Assembly (NCBI GenBank): GCA_013416795.1
Contig: RQSC01000602.1
Span: 77,224-116,609, forward strand
Source of the DNA: Prasinococcaceae sp. CCMP 1430
Taxonomy: Eukaryota > Prasinodermophyta > Palmophyllophyceae > Prasinococcales > Prasinococcaceae
Direction of reading: 5' to 3'
Length of the DNA stretch: 39,386 nucleotides
Part shown: piece after piece, positions 1 through 9,130 of the stretch
Layout of the letters: every line of letters begins with the position of its first letter
Position numbering within the stretch: position 1 is the stretch's first letter
Program-made: the position numbers and the translations under genes
The notes under the pieces: generated by a model
Database searches by the model: none
The model's input: the letters and a program-made list of their open reading frames with translations, nothing else
What the model was told of the DNA's origin: nothing

Positions 1-582
1 CCGCCGGCGCCGCCGCCGCACGGGGACGTGGCCGCGCGCGCGCGCTGGGTGGCCGCGTCGTCGCTCTGGTGCTCGATCGCCACGACGTCGGTGTGGCTCG
101 AGGGCCGCGCCTGGGGCAACGTCCGCAGCGTGGCCGACGGTGCCACGCACGGCGAGGCCACGGGGCTGCCCGTGCTCTACCTGCCGACGCCGGACCTGAC
201 CGCCGTCGACGTGCGGGCCGACCCGCGCGTCACCATCAGCCTCAGCGAGGCGGCGCTGCCCGAGCGCGTCGCGGGCGGCCAGGTCTGCGGCGGGGCGGAC
301 CCCGAGGACCCCACCTGCGCGCGGCTGCACCTGCGCGGCTCGCTGCGCGCGCTCGACGGGGACGAGAAGGCCGACGCCGAGCGCGCCCTGGGCGCGCGCC
401 ACCCCCACGCCCCTTGGCTCGGCAAGGGCGGCGCGCACACCGGCGGCAAGTACTACACCATCGAGCTGTCCTCGATCGAGTTCCTCGACTTCTACGGGGG
501 CTTCGCCGACCTCAGCGTCGACGAGTACCTCAAGTGGACACGCCACGCGCGCGCCATTGCGCGCGCGCCCGGTGCGTTTTGA
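1..582 (+). CDS. CREG-like protein (PNPOx-like split-barrel), 5' partial
   Basis: The frame is open from the left edge and ends at TGA 580-582, so the N-terminus lies outside the window; no ATG start is visible. The translation matches the CREG (cellular repressor of E1A-stimulated genes) family along its length. Visible features are an opening ARWV segment, a D-G-A-T-H-G-E-A-T-G stretch, LPVLYLPTPDLTAVDV, a DPEDPTCARLHLRG strand, and a late HPHAPWLGKG then LDFYGGF block, which is the conserved family end. Known CREG proteins are secreted or lysosomal glycoproteins with a flavin-oxidase-like fold that lack FMN chemistry. Length after the start of the domain (about 185 residues) fits the family. 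A pyridoxamine-oxidase-like relative is the main alternative. Confidence 0.82.
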   Translation, partial: PPAPPPHGDVAARARWVAASSLWCSIATTSVWLEGRAWGNVRSVADGATHGEATGLPVLYLPTPDLTAVDVRADPRVTISLSEAALPERVAGGQVCGGADPEDPTCARLHLRGSLRALDGDEKADAERALGARHPHAPWLGKGGAHTGGKYYTIELSSIEFLDFYGGFADLSVDEYLKWTRHARAIARAPGAF

Positions 583-771
583 TGGCGCGCGCGCTCGAAA
601 AAATCCGCGCGCGCGCTGTAAAGGCCCACCGGCCGAACCCGAAGCCGCAGCGGCAGCGCGCGCGCATCCGCCCTCCCCGCCCTTTCTTCTGCCCTCTTTT
701 GCAAATCCTGTCCTTTCCCCTCGCTGTCCCCTCGCTCTGAAAATGACGGACAATTGATTGTGTTGGTCGCA

Positions 772-915
772 GCGGCCGGGCAGAGAACCGGCAGACCACG
801 GCGATCTTTCTCGCGCGCGCCCATCAAACGCAAGGCCGCGGCCGCGGCGCCGGGCGGCAGCAGCAAGCCGGGCATGCTGTCCTTCGGCGGGGAGAGCGAC
901 AGCGACAGCGAGTAA
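772..915 (+). CDS. Orphan C-terminal coding exon (Ser/Asp-rich acidic tail), product unknown
   Basis: A short frame ends at TAA 913-915. It encodes a basic patch (IKRK), an Ala/Gly/Ser linker, then the segment KPGMLSFGGESDSDSE at the very end. An AG acceptor follows a T/G-rich stretch just before 772 (TTGGTCGCAG). A hydrophobic LSF followed by a Ser/Asp/Glu tail ending the protein is common in nuclear and splicing-related proteins, but I cannot name the family. The upstream exons are not recognisable between the CREG stop at 582 and here. It may be a chance open frame. Confidence 0.33.
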   Translation, partial: AAGQRTGRPRRSFSRAPIKRKAAAAAPGGSSKPGMLSFGGESDSDSE

Positions 916-932
916 TACGAGTGCTAATATGC

Positions 933-934
933 AG

Positions 935-968
<34 letters not shown>
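933..968. repeat. (CG)n/(GA)n microsatellite
   Basis: An uninterrupted CG dinucleotide run (933-950) passes directly into a GA run (950-968). It lies between the orphan exon and the 3' end of the IGPD gene. Confidence 0.9.
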
Positions 969-1034
969 GGCGCGCGGGGGCGCCCGCGCTCGCGCGAGGC
1001 GCTCGCATATACAAGCCTTTCGCCTCCACGCGCC

Positions 1035-2504
1035 TCACGCTGACAGTGTCCCTTTGCTCGAGGCGACCTTGCCAGCGCGCCTGGGGTCGATGTCTGTGCA
1101 CTGCCTGAGACACTCGCCGAGCGCGTCGGCCGCCGCCAGGAGCCTGTCCTCGTCGCTGCTGCCCTCCTTGTGCGTTGCCACGTGCATGGTGATGCCGGCG
1201 GTCGTCGTCAGCGACATGAACACGTGCTCCACCATCTCGGCCGAGAGGTCGCCAATGTTGTCCGCGTCGAAGTCGAGGTCGCTCACCATGCTGGGCCTGT
1301 TGCTCAGGTCCATCACGACCTCGACGGTGCTATCGCCGCGCGTTGCCGTCGCGGAGCCCATGCGATTGAGGCCCGCCTTGTCGCCGAGCGCCTCGGCGAG
1401 ACACTGGCCGATCGACAGCGAGACGTCCTCGGCGGTGTGGTGGTCGTCGATCCACAAGTCGCCAGCGGCGCGCACGTGCGCGCTCACGCGGCTGCGCTCA
1501 CGCACGGCGTCGAGGAATGCGTCGAGCGTGGTGATGCCTGTGGCGCTCTGGCCCTCGCCCGCGCCGTCCAGCGCGAGCGACACCGACACCTGCGTCTCCT
1601 TGGTGGCGCGCTCGCGCGTCGCGCGGCGCGTCGCAGTCGCCGCCTCCGCAGCGGCGGCGGCCGCCGCCGCCGCGTCTGCGGCCTCCTCGTCGGAGCGCAG
1701 CGAGTCCAGCGCGGCGCGCATGCACCGCGCGAAAGACTTGAAGCTCGCCTCCACAATGTGGTGTGCGTTGTCGCCTCGCTGCTTGGTGAGCGCGAGCGAC
1801 ACGCGGGCGGAACGAGCAAGCGCCCCGAAGAACGGCTCGGTGAGGCGCGTCTGGTACGTGCCGATGCGCTCGCGGCCCGCGCCGCGCCGCGCGGTGCCGT
1901 ACGGCGCCAGCGTGAACGTCCGAAGGCCGCCCTCGCCCCCTCCCGCCGCGCCGCCGCTCAGGTCGAGCTCGCACACAGAGAAGGCCTCGTCCAGCGGAGC
2001 GGCGAAGCGCGCAACCCCCTTGGCGTGCTCGCCGCCACCGCCGCTACCGTCGTCGGGCATCGGTCGGCCGCGCGCGTCGATGAGCGCGCCGAGCGCGGCC
2101 CCAAGCGCCTCTCCCGCGACTGCGAAGGCCGCATCGTCAGTGGCGTCGTCCGAGCTGTCCTTGTTCTCGCGCGCCTCTGCGCCGTCGACCGTGAGGACAA
2201 CGCTCACGCCGAGCTGCGCGTGAGCGGTGAGCTGGTCAATCATGTGGTCGAGGAACGGCCGGCCGGTGGCGATGGTGCCGCGCGCGCCGCAGTCGACAAC
2301 CGAAGCGACGGCACGCACGCGGCCATCCTCCGAGGCGGCCTCCGCACCGAACGCCCGCGCCGCCTCCGCCCCCGCCCCGGCCCCGGCCGCCGCCGGAGCG
2401 CTCGACCTCGCGCGCGCGCGCACCGCCGCGAGCGGGCGGGCGAGCGAGCGAGCGAAATCGGGGGCGCGCGAACAGAAACGAAAAAACTGGATCCGAGACC
2501 GCAT
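1035..2504 (-). CDS. HIS3: Imidazoleglycerol-phosphate dehydratase, tandem two-domain form
   Basis: This is the histidine biosynthesis enzyme converting imidazole glycerol phosphate to imidazole acetol phosphate. From the ATG at 2504-2502 the protein is 489 residues, about twice a normal IGPD. Residues 1-60 are Arg/Ala-rich and could be an organelle leader. Residues about 68-265 form one IGPD-like domain with FLDHM (D86-H87), PLDEA, a LDLSG strand and the HHIVE metal motif (H248, H249, E252). Its position equivalent to the first HHxxE motif is degenerate. An Ala-rich linker follows. Residues about 295-489 form a second IGPD domain with TKETQ, DDHHTAED (H355, H356, E359) and the terminal SSKG, but FDHM has become LDAF and the second HHxxE is gone. 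The coding run is one uninterrupted frame, so this is not an assembly of two pieces. Stop at 1037-1035. The start could lie upstream, since the frame stays open to 3059. Confidence 0.88.
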   Translation of the reverse strand: MRSRIQFFRFCSRAPDFARSLARPLAAVRARARSSAPAAAGAGAGAEAARAFGAEAASEDGRVRAVASVVDCGARGTIATGRPFLDHMIDQLTAHAQLGVSVVLTVDGAEARENKDSSDDATDDAAFAVAGEALGAALGALIDARGRPMPDDGSGGGGEHAKGVARFAAPLDEAFSVCELDLSGGAAGGGEGGLRTFTLAPYGTARRGAGRERIGTYQTRLTEPFFGALARSARVSLALTKQRGDNAHHIVEASFKSFARCMRAALDSLRSDEEAADAAAAAAAAAEAATATRRATRERATKETQVSVSLALDGAGEGQSATGITTLDAFLDAVRERSRVSAHVRAAGDLWIDDHHTAEDVSLSIGQCLAEALGDKAGLNRMGSATATRGDSTVEVVMDLSNRPSMVSDLDFDADNIGDLSAEMVEHVFMSLTTTAGITMHVATHKEGSSDEDRLLAAADALGECLRQCTDIDPRRAGKVASSKGTLSA

Positions 2505-2923
2505 TAGTGGGGGGCGGCATCCGCGCCGAATCTCCCGCGCCGGCGGCGGTACCACCGAAGCGCGGATCCATTTGGGTTTAGGACGCGCGCGCGCGCCACC
2601 GGCCGGCGAGCCGGCCGCCATGGAAAGGGGGTGCCATGCTGCCATGCGGCGGAGCGCGCGAAGTACTTCATTATTATGTAAATCATATGTAACAACGGGA
2701 GACTGTATTGGCAAAAGCCTAGCGAAACGCATGCGGCCGCTCGCGTTCCCCCGCGGAGGCGCGCGAGCGCACGAAGGGGCACAGCCGGTGCCGGCGGGGT
2801 GGTGAATGGGCGGGGGAGAGGGGGGCGCCCAGGAGAGGAGCGAACGGGACCGCGGTGACGCCAGAGCGCGCGCACACCGAGAAGAGACCGAGGCGTCGCG
2901 AACAGAGGGGCAGGGCGGGGGGG
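2505..2923. promoter_or_regulatory. Divergent intergenic region between IGPD and TPR genes
   Basis: About 420 bases separate the two start codons. The region contains an isolated AT-rich island (about 2665-2705, with ATTATTATGTAAATCATATG) in otherwise GC-rich DNA, a plausible site for core promoter or nucleosome-free DNA serving both genes. No TATA box at a fixed distance can be assigned. Confidence 0.35.
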
Positions 2924-4634
2924 ATGGCGGTGGTGGCGACCGGTGCGGAGGGGGGCATCGTCGGCGCATCGCCCTCCGAGGCCGCGCGCCTGAAAGCGCA
3001 GGGGGCGGAGGAGTGGCGCGCGGGCCGCCGCTCCGCCAACGCTGAACGGCGGCGCGCACACTACGGCGCGGCGGCTGAGAGCTTCGCCGCCGCAGCGGAG
3101 CTCGCGCCGCACGACCACACGCTCTTTTCCAACCTCGCGGCGGCGCTGACGGCGCGCGCGGGCAAGGGCGACGCCGAGCGAGCGCTCGCCGCAGCGGACG
3201 AGTGCGTCGCGCTCAACCCGGGCTTCAGCAAGGGCCACGGCCGGCGCGGCGACGCGCTCTGGCTCGCGCGCGACTACGTGGGCGCGAGGGCAGCTTACGA
3301 GGACGGCCTGCGCGCAGAGCCGGGGCAGAGCGCACTGCAGGACGGTTTGGCAAAGTGCGTGCGCAAAATCAACGAGATAAAGAGAAGGGAAGCAAATACG
3401 CCGGCGTATGTGGCACGCCATGTTGAGCGCACGGCGCAAGCGAACGAAGAGATGGACGCCGCGCAGCGAGAGCTTGTGACCTTCTGGCGCGCGCACGGCG
3501 GCGCATTCGCCGCGCGCTGGCTTCGGGCGCCGAGGCCGCAGCAGGAGGGGCGCCTTCGCGCGTTGTGGCCCCAGATTGACGTCCTGGACGTCCACGGCGC
3601 CAACGACGCGCACCCGGTGGGGTCCCACCCACCCTCAGCGCGTGCGGACCCAGACTCACGCCCGGACGGTGCTGCCGCTGCGCCGCTGCTGCGCACGCTT
3701 TGCAGCGATCTCTCTGTAACCGCGCTCTGCGAGGGCGGCGGGCAGCCTTTGGTAGAGCTTTTTCAGCGGCGCGTCGCCGAGCTACCACGGCGTGCATTCG
3801 AAGCCGACCTCGCGCTCGCGGCGCGTTGCGGGGTGAAGCCTGTCGCGCCGTTGTATCCGGATGGGACTGCCGTAGCGCTCGCTGGCCCCAACAGGGGCAA
3901 GCCCTTCGGGCAGGAGGTGCGAGCGCACGTACGCGCGCGTGCGGCGGCGTATGCTGCCGGGAGCGACGATAGACGGTTAATTCGGCGGTCTCGCTGACGC
4001 AATGCGCTGCGCGTGCCGCCCCCAGGTGCTTAATGCCGTCTCTGGTGACCGCGGCGAAGGCTCGGCCGCACCCGTGGGCATGGTCCCCTCGCATCTGTTC
4101 GAGCTCGCCGAGCAACGGCGGCTGGCGATCGAGGGGCTGCTCGCAGCGGTTGCCGAGGAGCATTGCGCCTGGCAGCGGCAGCGCGACGCGGAAAGAGCAG
4201 CCAACGCTGCTGTGAAGGGTGTGCGAGCGGGCACGATCGAAACCACCCTCGCGCTCGGTCCAGGCAAAGTCGCCGAGGCCATTGTCGAGGCGTCCAGCGG
4301 CGAGGACCTGGTGATCGACGCTAGCGAGGGGCACGTTGCGAGCGCTTTCGAGCAAGCGAAGGCGGCCGCCGCGCGTCGGAGGGCCGAGCGCAAAGAGCGA
4401 ATGCAGGCGCGGCGCGACGCCAGGCGGGGCACAACCGCAGCGGGTGCGAGTGTGGCGACTCGGCAGGGAGGCTCGGCGCCTACTCGCTACGTACTGCCCA
4501 CGGAGTCCGTGCCACACGATTCGCGCGAAGGGGCGGCCCTCGCGCAGCACGCACAGGACGTGGCTGAGGCCGAGGGCGCATTTCAGTCGATGGCTGCCAA
4601 GATGGAGGCACTGCTATCCAAGGAGAGCCTCTGA
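2924..4634 (+). CDS. TPR-domain protein with C-terminal coiled-coil region
   Basis: Two exons, 2924-3916 and 4026-4634, give 533 residues. The intron is 109 bases, phase 0, donor GTGCGA and acceptor CCCCCAG; the join reads FGQE-VLNAV. The start is the ATG at 2924 ahead of MAVVATG; earlier in-frame codons are low complexity. Residues about 25-155 form three TPR helix pairs of the STI1/HOP type, with the typical NLAAALTARAGKGDAERAL, then DECVALNPGFSKGHGRRGDA and GARAAYEDGLRAEPGQ. Residues about 330-530 are Ala/Arg/Glu-rich and likely helical, with a KAAAARRRAERKERM basic stretch and an end in AKMEALLSKESL. TPR domains of this kind bind Hsp70/Hsp90 tails or other partners; the specific partner is unknown. 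I do not recognise the C-terminal half. Confidence 0.75.
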
Positions 4635-5000
4635 CGCGCGCGCGCGACGCGCGCGCGCGCGACCGCGCGTCGCGCGCATGCCTGCGGACGCTGTAACAAA
4701 AGGGAGCATTCACTGAGCGGGCTGCACGCGGGCGGAGTGCACTGGCGAGCCTCTAAGGTACGCGCAAGTACATCGGCACCATCGACCGCTCGCGTGTGCA
4801 TCCGACTAGTTGCCATTTCCATGAAGCCTCATCACCCAATTGTAATACCTCGCTCTCATGGGCAGCCGTGGAGGTAGCCGAAAAGAACCGCGGGTTGTAG
4901 TAGTAGAAGTAGCGACGGAGCAACAGCCGCACGATGGTACAGGAGCAATGACCTCTAGGGTGGCAGCAGTGCTGCGCGAGAGGTGCACGCATCCGAGGCC
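4635..5000. other. Convergent intergenic region
   Basis: This lies between the 3' ends of the TPR gene and SMC3. It begins with near-pure CG alternation (4636-4680) and then becomes ordinary mixed sequence. I see no gene or structured RNA in it. Confidence 0.6.
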
Positions 5001-8000
5001 TCACGCCTGCGGCGCGTCGTCACCCTGCGTGCCGTCAGTCTCCCCATCATTGACGAACGCCATGGCCTCATCCTCTGAGACCACATCCACCCGGCTGACG
5101 CGGTTGCTGTGGCGCACACCGAAGCGCCTCTCGGCCGCGCGCACGAGCTCTGGCCGGAAGGTGGTCGTCACGAACTGCGTGGGCGAGCTCTGGTCGTTCG
5201 CGAGGCGCTCGAGCATGCGCGCGACCGCGCTGCGGTACTGCGCGTCGAGCGCGGCGTCGATCTCGTCGAACAGGTAGAAAGGCGCCGGATCGCAGCGCTG
5301 GATGGCGAAGATGAGCGCCAGCGCAACGACCGTCTTCTGCCCGCCCGACAGCTGCCGCATTGACATTGTCTCTCCGTGGCCGAAGGTCACGCGCACCATA
5401 ACGCCGGAATATTTTTCCAGCGCGGGGGGCACCGGCGCGTCCACGCCGGCCGAGCCGCCCGCACCATTCGCGCCATTGGCATCCTGCTGCCGGTTTTCAT
5501 CGCCGTCCGCTCCCGCACTCTTCTGCATCACGAGCGCACCGCGGCCGCCCGGTACGAGCTCGGCGAACACCTCCCTGAAGTTCTTTGCGACGCCCTTGAA
5601 CGTGCGCTCAACGGTCGCCTCCTTGCGCTGGTCGAGCGCACCGATCAGCTCGCTGATCTTCTCGTCTGCGCGAACAAGCTCGGCCTGCCGCTGCAGCAGC
5701 GACTGGCGCTGCTCGGTGAAGTTGACGTACTGGTCCAGAGCCTTGCGGTTGACGTGCGAGAACGACCGCAGTGCCTCCGATGTTCGCGCAAGCCGCCTGT
5801 GAAGCTCTCGCAGGGGCTTGCCAGCGCACTGCGCCAGTGCGGCCTCGGGCACGGAGCCGAGCTCACGGATCTTGCGCGCGAGCTCGTCTCGGCGCTGCGC
5901 GAGGAGCGCGCGCTGACCCATGAGCTTCTCGCGCACTTTGTCCTCCTCGAGAAGCTCGCGCTCGAGCGCCTCGGCCTCGCCCCGTGCCTCATCCAGCGCG
6001 GCGCGCGCCTCGCGCGCTGCCTTGCGCCGATCCTGCGCCTTCGCCTCGAATTCCGACACGGCTTTGCCTGCCTCCTCCGCCTCCGCTGCTGCAGCCTCCA
6101 GGTCCGCACGCCGCTTCTCAAGTTGCTGCGCGCGGGCGGCAGCATCCTCGCGGGCAGTTGGGCTCGCGAGCTCCTCGCGCCGCTTGCGCAGATTTGAGTC
6201 CAGGTGGGCGCTGAGCTCTCCTGTGGTTGCCTCCGCTTCGAGCCTTCTTGTGGTCGCGGCCACCAGCTGCTCGCGAAGGTTCCCCTCCTCGGCCGTGTCC
6301 CCCGAAAGCTGCTTCTGCTCCGACGCCGTCAGCTGAGCCATCATGTCCGTGCTGCGCTCAGCCTCGAGGTCGGCGACTGCCTGGGCCACCCCCGCGGCGC
6401 CCTTCTCCGCCGCGGCCTTCTCCTTCGCACGCGCGGACGCCTGGGATCGGCGCGCCTTGGCAGCGTCCGCAGCGGCGGTCGACTCCGCGCGCGCGGCGGT
6501 CAGCGTCGAGCGCAGGTGCATGGCTTTGGCCTCGATCTTTTGCAGCTCGCCCAGCGCCACGCTGATGTCCTGGTCAAGCGACTGGATGGTGCTCTTCAGC
6601 TTCTTGCTCTTCTCATTCAGCGCCTTCATCTCGCCACCGAGGCGCTTGATAGCAGTCATTGATGCCAGCCTGCTGCGACGCGTGTCCTGGAAGCCACCCG
6701 TGAGTGCGCCACGGCGGTTCACCTCGTCGCCCTCAAGCGTGATGCAGTTGAGCGTGCCCGCTCGGCTAACCTCGCTCGCCACCTCCAGGTCGCGGCAAAT
6801 GGCCACGCGGCCAAAAATCTGCTTGAACGCGGGCTGGAAGCGCTCGTCGTACTTGATCTTAGAAAGCATCGGCACGACGTCGTTGCGCTTGGGAAACTCG
6901 GCCTCGGGCGGGGTGAGGCGATTGAGCGGCAGGAACGACACTCGGCCACCCTTGATGGCGTTGAGGTGCTTGATGATCTGTGTGGCTACCTCGTCGGAGT
7001 CAACCACGACGTGGAAGAGCGTATTGCCCGCTGCCGTCTCGACCGCCATGTTGAACTTCTCGTGGCATTCGAAGAGCTCGATCAGCGCGCCGTGCACGCC
7101 GCGGATGCCCTTCTCGCGGCAGATGCGCTTGACATTCATCAGGCCGCGGTTGATGTCGCGCGCCACAGCGTGCTCCAGCGTACGCTCGCACTTGCTGAGC
7201 TCTGCCTTGCACTCCTCAACCTTCTTGTCAAGCTCGGCGTCCTCCTTCCACTGCGCCTTGCGCATGTCAGCCAGCTCATCGCGACGCTTGGTGAGCTCCT
7301 TGGCCTCCTGCTCCGCCTCGCGCAACCGCGCCTGCCGGTCCTCGATCTCCGCTTGCCGGCTGGCAACGTCCGATTCCGCATTCTTCGCCTTCTTCTCAGC
7401 CGCCTCGAGCTCCTTTGCGGCCTTGGCCGCAGCTGCCTGTTCCTGCTTCAGCGTCTTCTGCAGCCCCTTGATCTCGCCGTTGAGCCACTCGTCACGCTCT
7501 TGGCGGCTCTTGAACTGCGCGCTGCGCCCCTGTTTCGCGTGGAGCGCCTGCAGTCGGCGCGCGCACGCGTCGAGGAGGCCCTTGATCCGCTCCTCCTCCG
7601 AAGACGCCTCGGCGACGGCTGGCGCGAGCTCAGCGAGCTTCGACTCAGTCTCCTTGATCTCGGCCTCGACCGCCTTGAGCTGCTCCTCTGCGTCCGCTTC
7701 CAGGCCAGCGTCACTGGCGACGCGCTCCTCAAGGTCCTTGACGTCCAGCTCGATCTTTGCACGCTTGCGCACCGCCTCCTCCTTGGCCTTGGTCAGCGCG
7801 GCCTTGGAGCGCGCATCCGCGCGGTCGCTGCCCGAGGCGCCACTCTGTGCGTCCTTCAGGGTCTGCTCGGCCTCCGTCGCCCGGTCGTGCGCCTCTTCCA
7901 GCTTGGCGTTCACGGCCCCCGCACGTCGCGTCACCTCCTGGCGCTTCTCCTCGATGTCCTCGAGCTTCGCGCGCGTGTCGTTGAGCTCCACGTCGTAGAT

Positions 8001-8678
8001 GGTGTTCTCAAGGGCGCGGCGCTCCTTGTCCTTCGCTTCGTACTGCGCGAGCTCCTCGCGCTCCTCGTCCAGCTCCTTGAGGCGCTCTTCGATGCCGCGG
8101 ACGACCTCCCCGATGTGCTCACGCTGGGCGCGCGAATCCTCCATGATGCGCAGGGACTCCGTGCGGCGCTGCTCGTACACGCGCGTGCCGCCGATGTCCT
8201 TGAGCAGCTCGAGGCGTTCGTTGGCCTTCATGGTGGCCATGCTGGCGATCTTGCCCTGCTGCACGACGTAGTACGGGTTGGAGCGCGAGAAGCCCGCACT
8301 CTCGAGTAGGTTCATCACCTCCGACTTGGTGATGGGCTTCCTGTCGAGGTAGTATCCGTCCTTCTTGAGCCCGATCACGCGGCGCAGGCGGACCTCGTCT
8401 TTCTCGACCGGCAGGCGGTTGTCTGTGTTGTCAAAGACTATCTCGACGAACGCGCTCAGCACCTGGTTGCCCGTGCCCTCGTGCAGGAGCGCCTTGCGGT
8501 CCTCGGGGCGGAGGTTCTGGTACAGGTCGTTGAGGACGAAGCGGATCGCCTGGAAGAAGTTCGTCTTGCCCGCGCCATTGGGCCCGACGATGCAGTTCGT
8601 GCGCGGCGAGAACTCCTCGGTCGCCACCTGCTCCTTGTACGACTTGAAGCCCTCGAGGTACACCTGCTTGATGTGCAT
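5001..8678 (-). CDS. SMC3: SMC3, cohesin structural ATPase
   Basis: A single-exon gene of 1225 residues; human and yeast SMC3 are about 1217-1230. The ATG at 8678-8676 gives MHIKQVYLEGFKSYKEQ, the canonical SMC3 opening. Walker A GPNGAGKTN is at residues 32-40. The head lysine pair in RRVIGLKKDG falls at K105-K106, the same numbering as the ESCO-acetylated lysines of vertebrate SMC3. Coiled coil runs about 170-505, the hinge about 505-660 (KGIRGVHG, GGRVSFLPLNRL, GDEVNRRGALTGGF), and the return coil follows. The ABC signature LSGGQKT is at about 1109 and Walker B with D-loop FYLFDEIDAALDAQ at about 1135. SMC3 pairs with SMC1 and a kleisin to form the ring holding sister chromatids. All key residues appear intact. 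An ambiguous base (n) lies upstream at 8751, outside the coding region. Confidence 0.97.
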   Translation of the reverse strand: MHIKQVYLEGFKSYKEQVATEEFSPRTNCIVGPNGAGKTNFFQAIRFVLNDLYQNLRPEDRKALLHEGTGNQVLSAFVEIVFDNTDNRLPVEKDEVRLRRVIGLKKDGYYLDRKPITKSEVMNLLESAGFSRSNPYYVVQQGKIASMATMKANERLELLKDIGGTRVYEQRRTESLRIMEDSRAQREHIGEVVRGIEERLKELDEEREELAQYEAKDKERRALENTIYDVELNDTRAKLEDIEEKRQEVTRRAGAVNAKLEEAHDRATEAEQTLKDAQSGASGSDRADARSKAALTKAKEEAVRKRAKIELDVKDLEERVASDAGLEADAEEQLKAVEAEIKETESKLAELAPAVAEASSEEERIKGLLDACARRLQALHAKQGRSAQFKSRQERDEWLNGEIKGLQKTLKQEQAAAAKAAKELEAAEKKAKNAESDVASRQAEIEDRQARLREAEQEAKELTKRRDELADMRKAQWKEDAELDKKVEECKAELSKCERTLEHAVARDINRGLMNVKRICREKGIRGVHGALIELFECHEKFNMAVETAAGNTLFHVVVDSDEVATQIIKHLNAIKGGRVSFLPLNRLTPPEAEFPKRNDVVPMLSKIKYDERFQPAFKQIFGRVAICRDLEVASEVSRAGTLNCITLEGDEVNRRGALTGGFQDTRRSRLASMTAIKRLGGEMKALNEKSKKLKSTIQSLDQDISVALGELQKIEAKAMHLRSTLTAARAESTAAADAAKARRSQASARAKEKAAAEKGAAGVAQAVADLEAERSTDMMAQLTASEQKQLSGDTAEEGNLREQLVAATTRRLEAEATTGELSAHLDSNLRKRREELASPTAREDAAARAQQLEKRRADLEAAAAEAEEAGKAVSEFEAKAQDRRKAAREARAALDEARGEAEALERELLEEDKVREKLMGQRALLAQRRDELARKIRELGSVPEAALAQCAGKPLRELHRRLARTSEALRSFSHVNRKALDQYVNFTEQRQSLLQRQAELVRADEKISELIGALDQRKEATVERTFKGVAKNFREVFAELVPGGRGALVMQKSAGADGDENRQQDANGANGAGGSAGVDAPVPPALEKYSGVMVRVTFGHGETMSMRQLSGGQKTVVALALIFAIQRCDPAPFYLFDEIDAALDAQYRSAVARMLERLANDQSSPTQFVTTTFRPELVRAAERRFGVRHSNRVSRVDVVSEDEAMAFVNDGETDGTQGDDAPQA

Positions 8679-8908
8679 CGCTGCCGAGCCGCTGGCGCTC
8701 CCGCGCCGCGCGCCGCTCCCGCCGCCGCCTGTCCGCGCCGGTCGCGCGCCNGCCGCGCCGGCGCGCTCGCTCTGCGCGCTGTGTGTCGCGCGCGCGGGAT
8801 AGTGCTGCATGGGTCGGGGGGGAGGGAGCGCAGCAGAGCGGCGGCGCGCGCTGCAGACAGGCCGCCGCTGTGGCGGGGGCCGCCGGCGTCGGATCGGGTA
8901 CACGGTGC

Positions 8909-9065
8909 ACCGGGGTCGACGGTTGATACCAGGGTCGACGGAGGAGGGCACCAGGGTCGACGGACGCACCAGGGTCGACGGATGAGGGCACCAGGTCGAC
9001 GGATTAGGGTATGTTGGGTCTTTAATTTGTTTCGCCAGGGTCGACTGACACACCAGGGTCGTCAG
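8909..9065. repeat. Irregular minisatellite, core ACCAGGGTCGACGG
   Basis: Seven copies of the 14-base core begin at about 8910, 8929, 8950, 8968, 8990, 9034 and 9052, separated by 4-30 variable bases. Two end copies are diverged. Each contains a SalI-like GTCGAC palindrome. The array lies between the SMC3 start and the RFC3 stop, inside the presumed SMC3 promoter. Apart from this array and a CG-rich 5' flank, the 450 bases between the two genes show nothing. Confidence 0.85.
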
Positions 9066-9130
9066 CTGGAGGCACAGCGGGGGCGGGGGCGGCGCGCGGC
9101 GGAGGGGCCGCGGCGGCGCGGGCCCTCCGC

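Noticed and set aside
1054-2507. Plus-strand open frames of 390-445 codons
   Set aside because: Antisense shadows of the IGPD gene, which has clear family motifs on the minus strand.
6343-7998. Long plus-strand open frame of about 550 codons, Ser/Arg-rich
   Set aside because: It is antisense to the SMC3 coiled coil; GC-rich codon bias keeps the opposite strand open. Composition is not protein-like.
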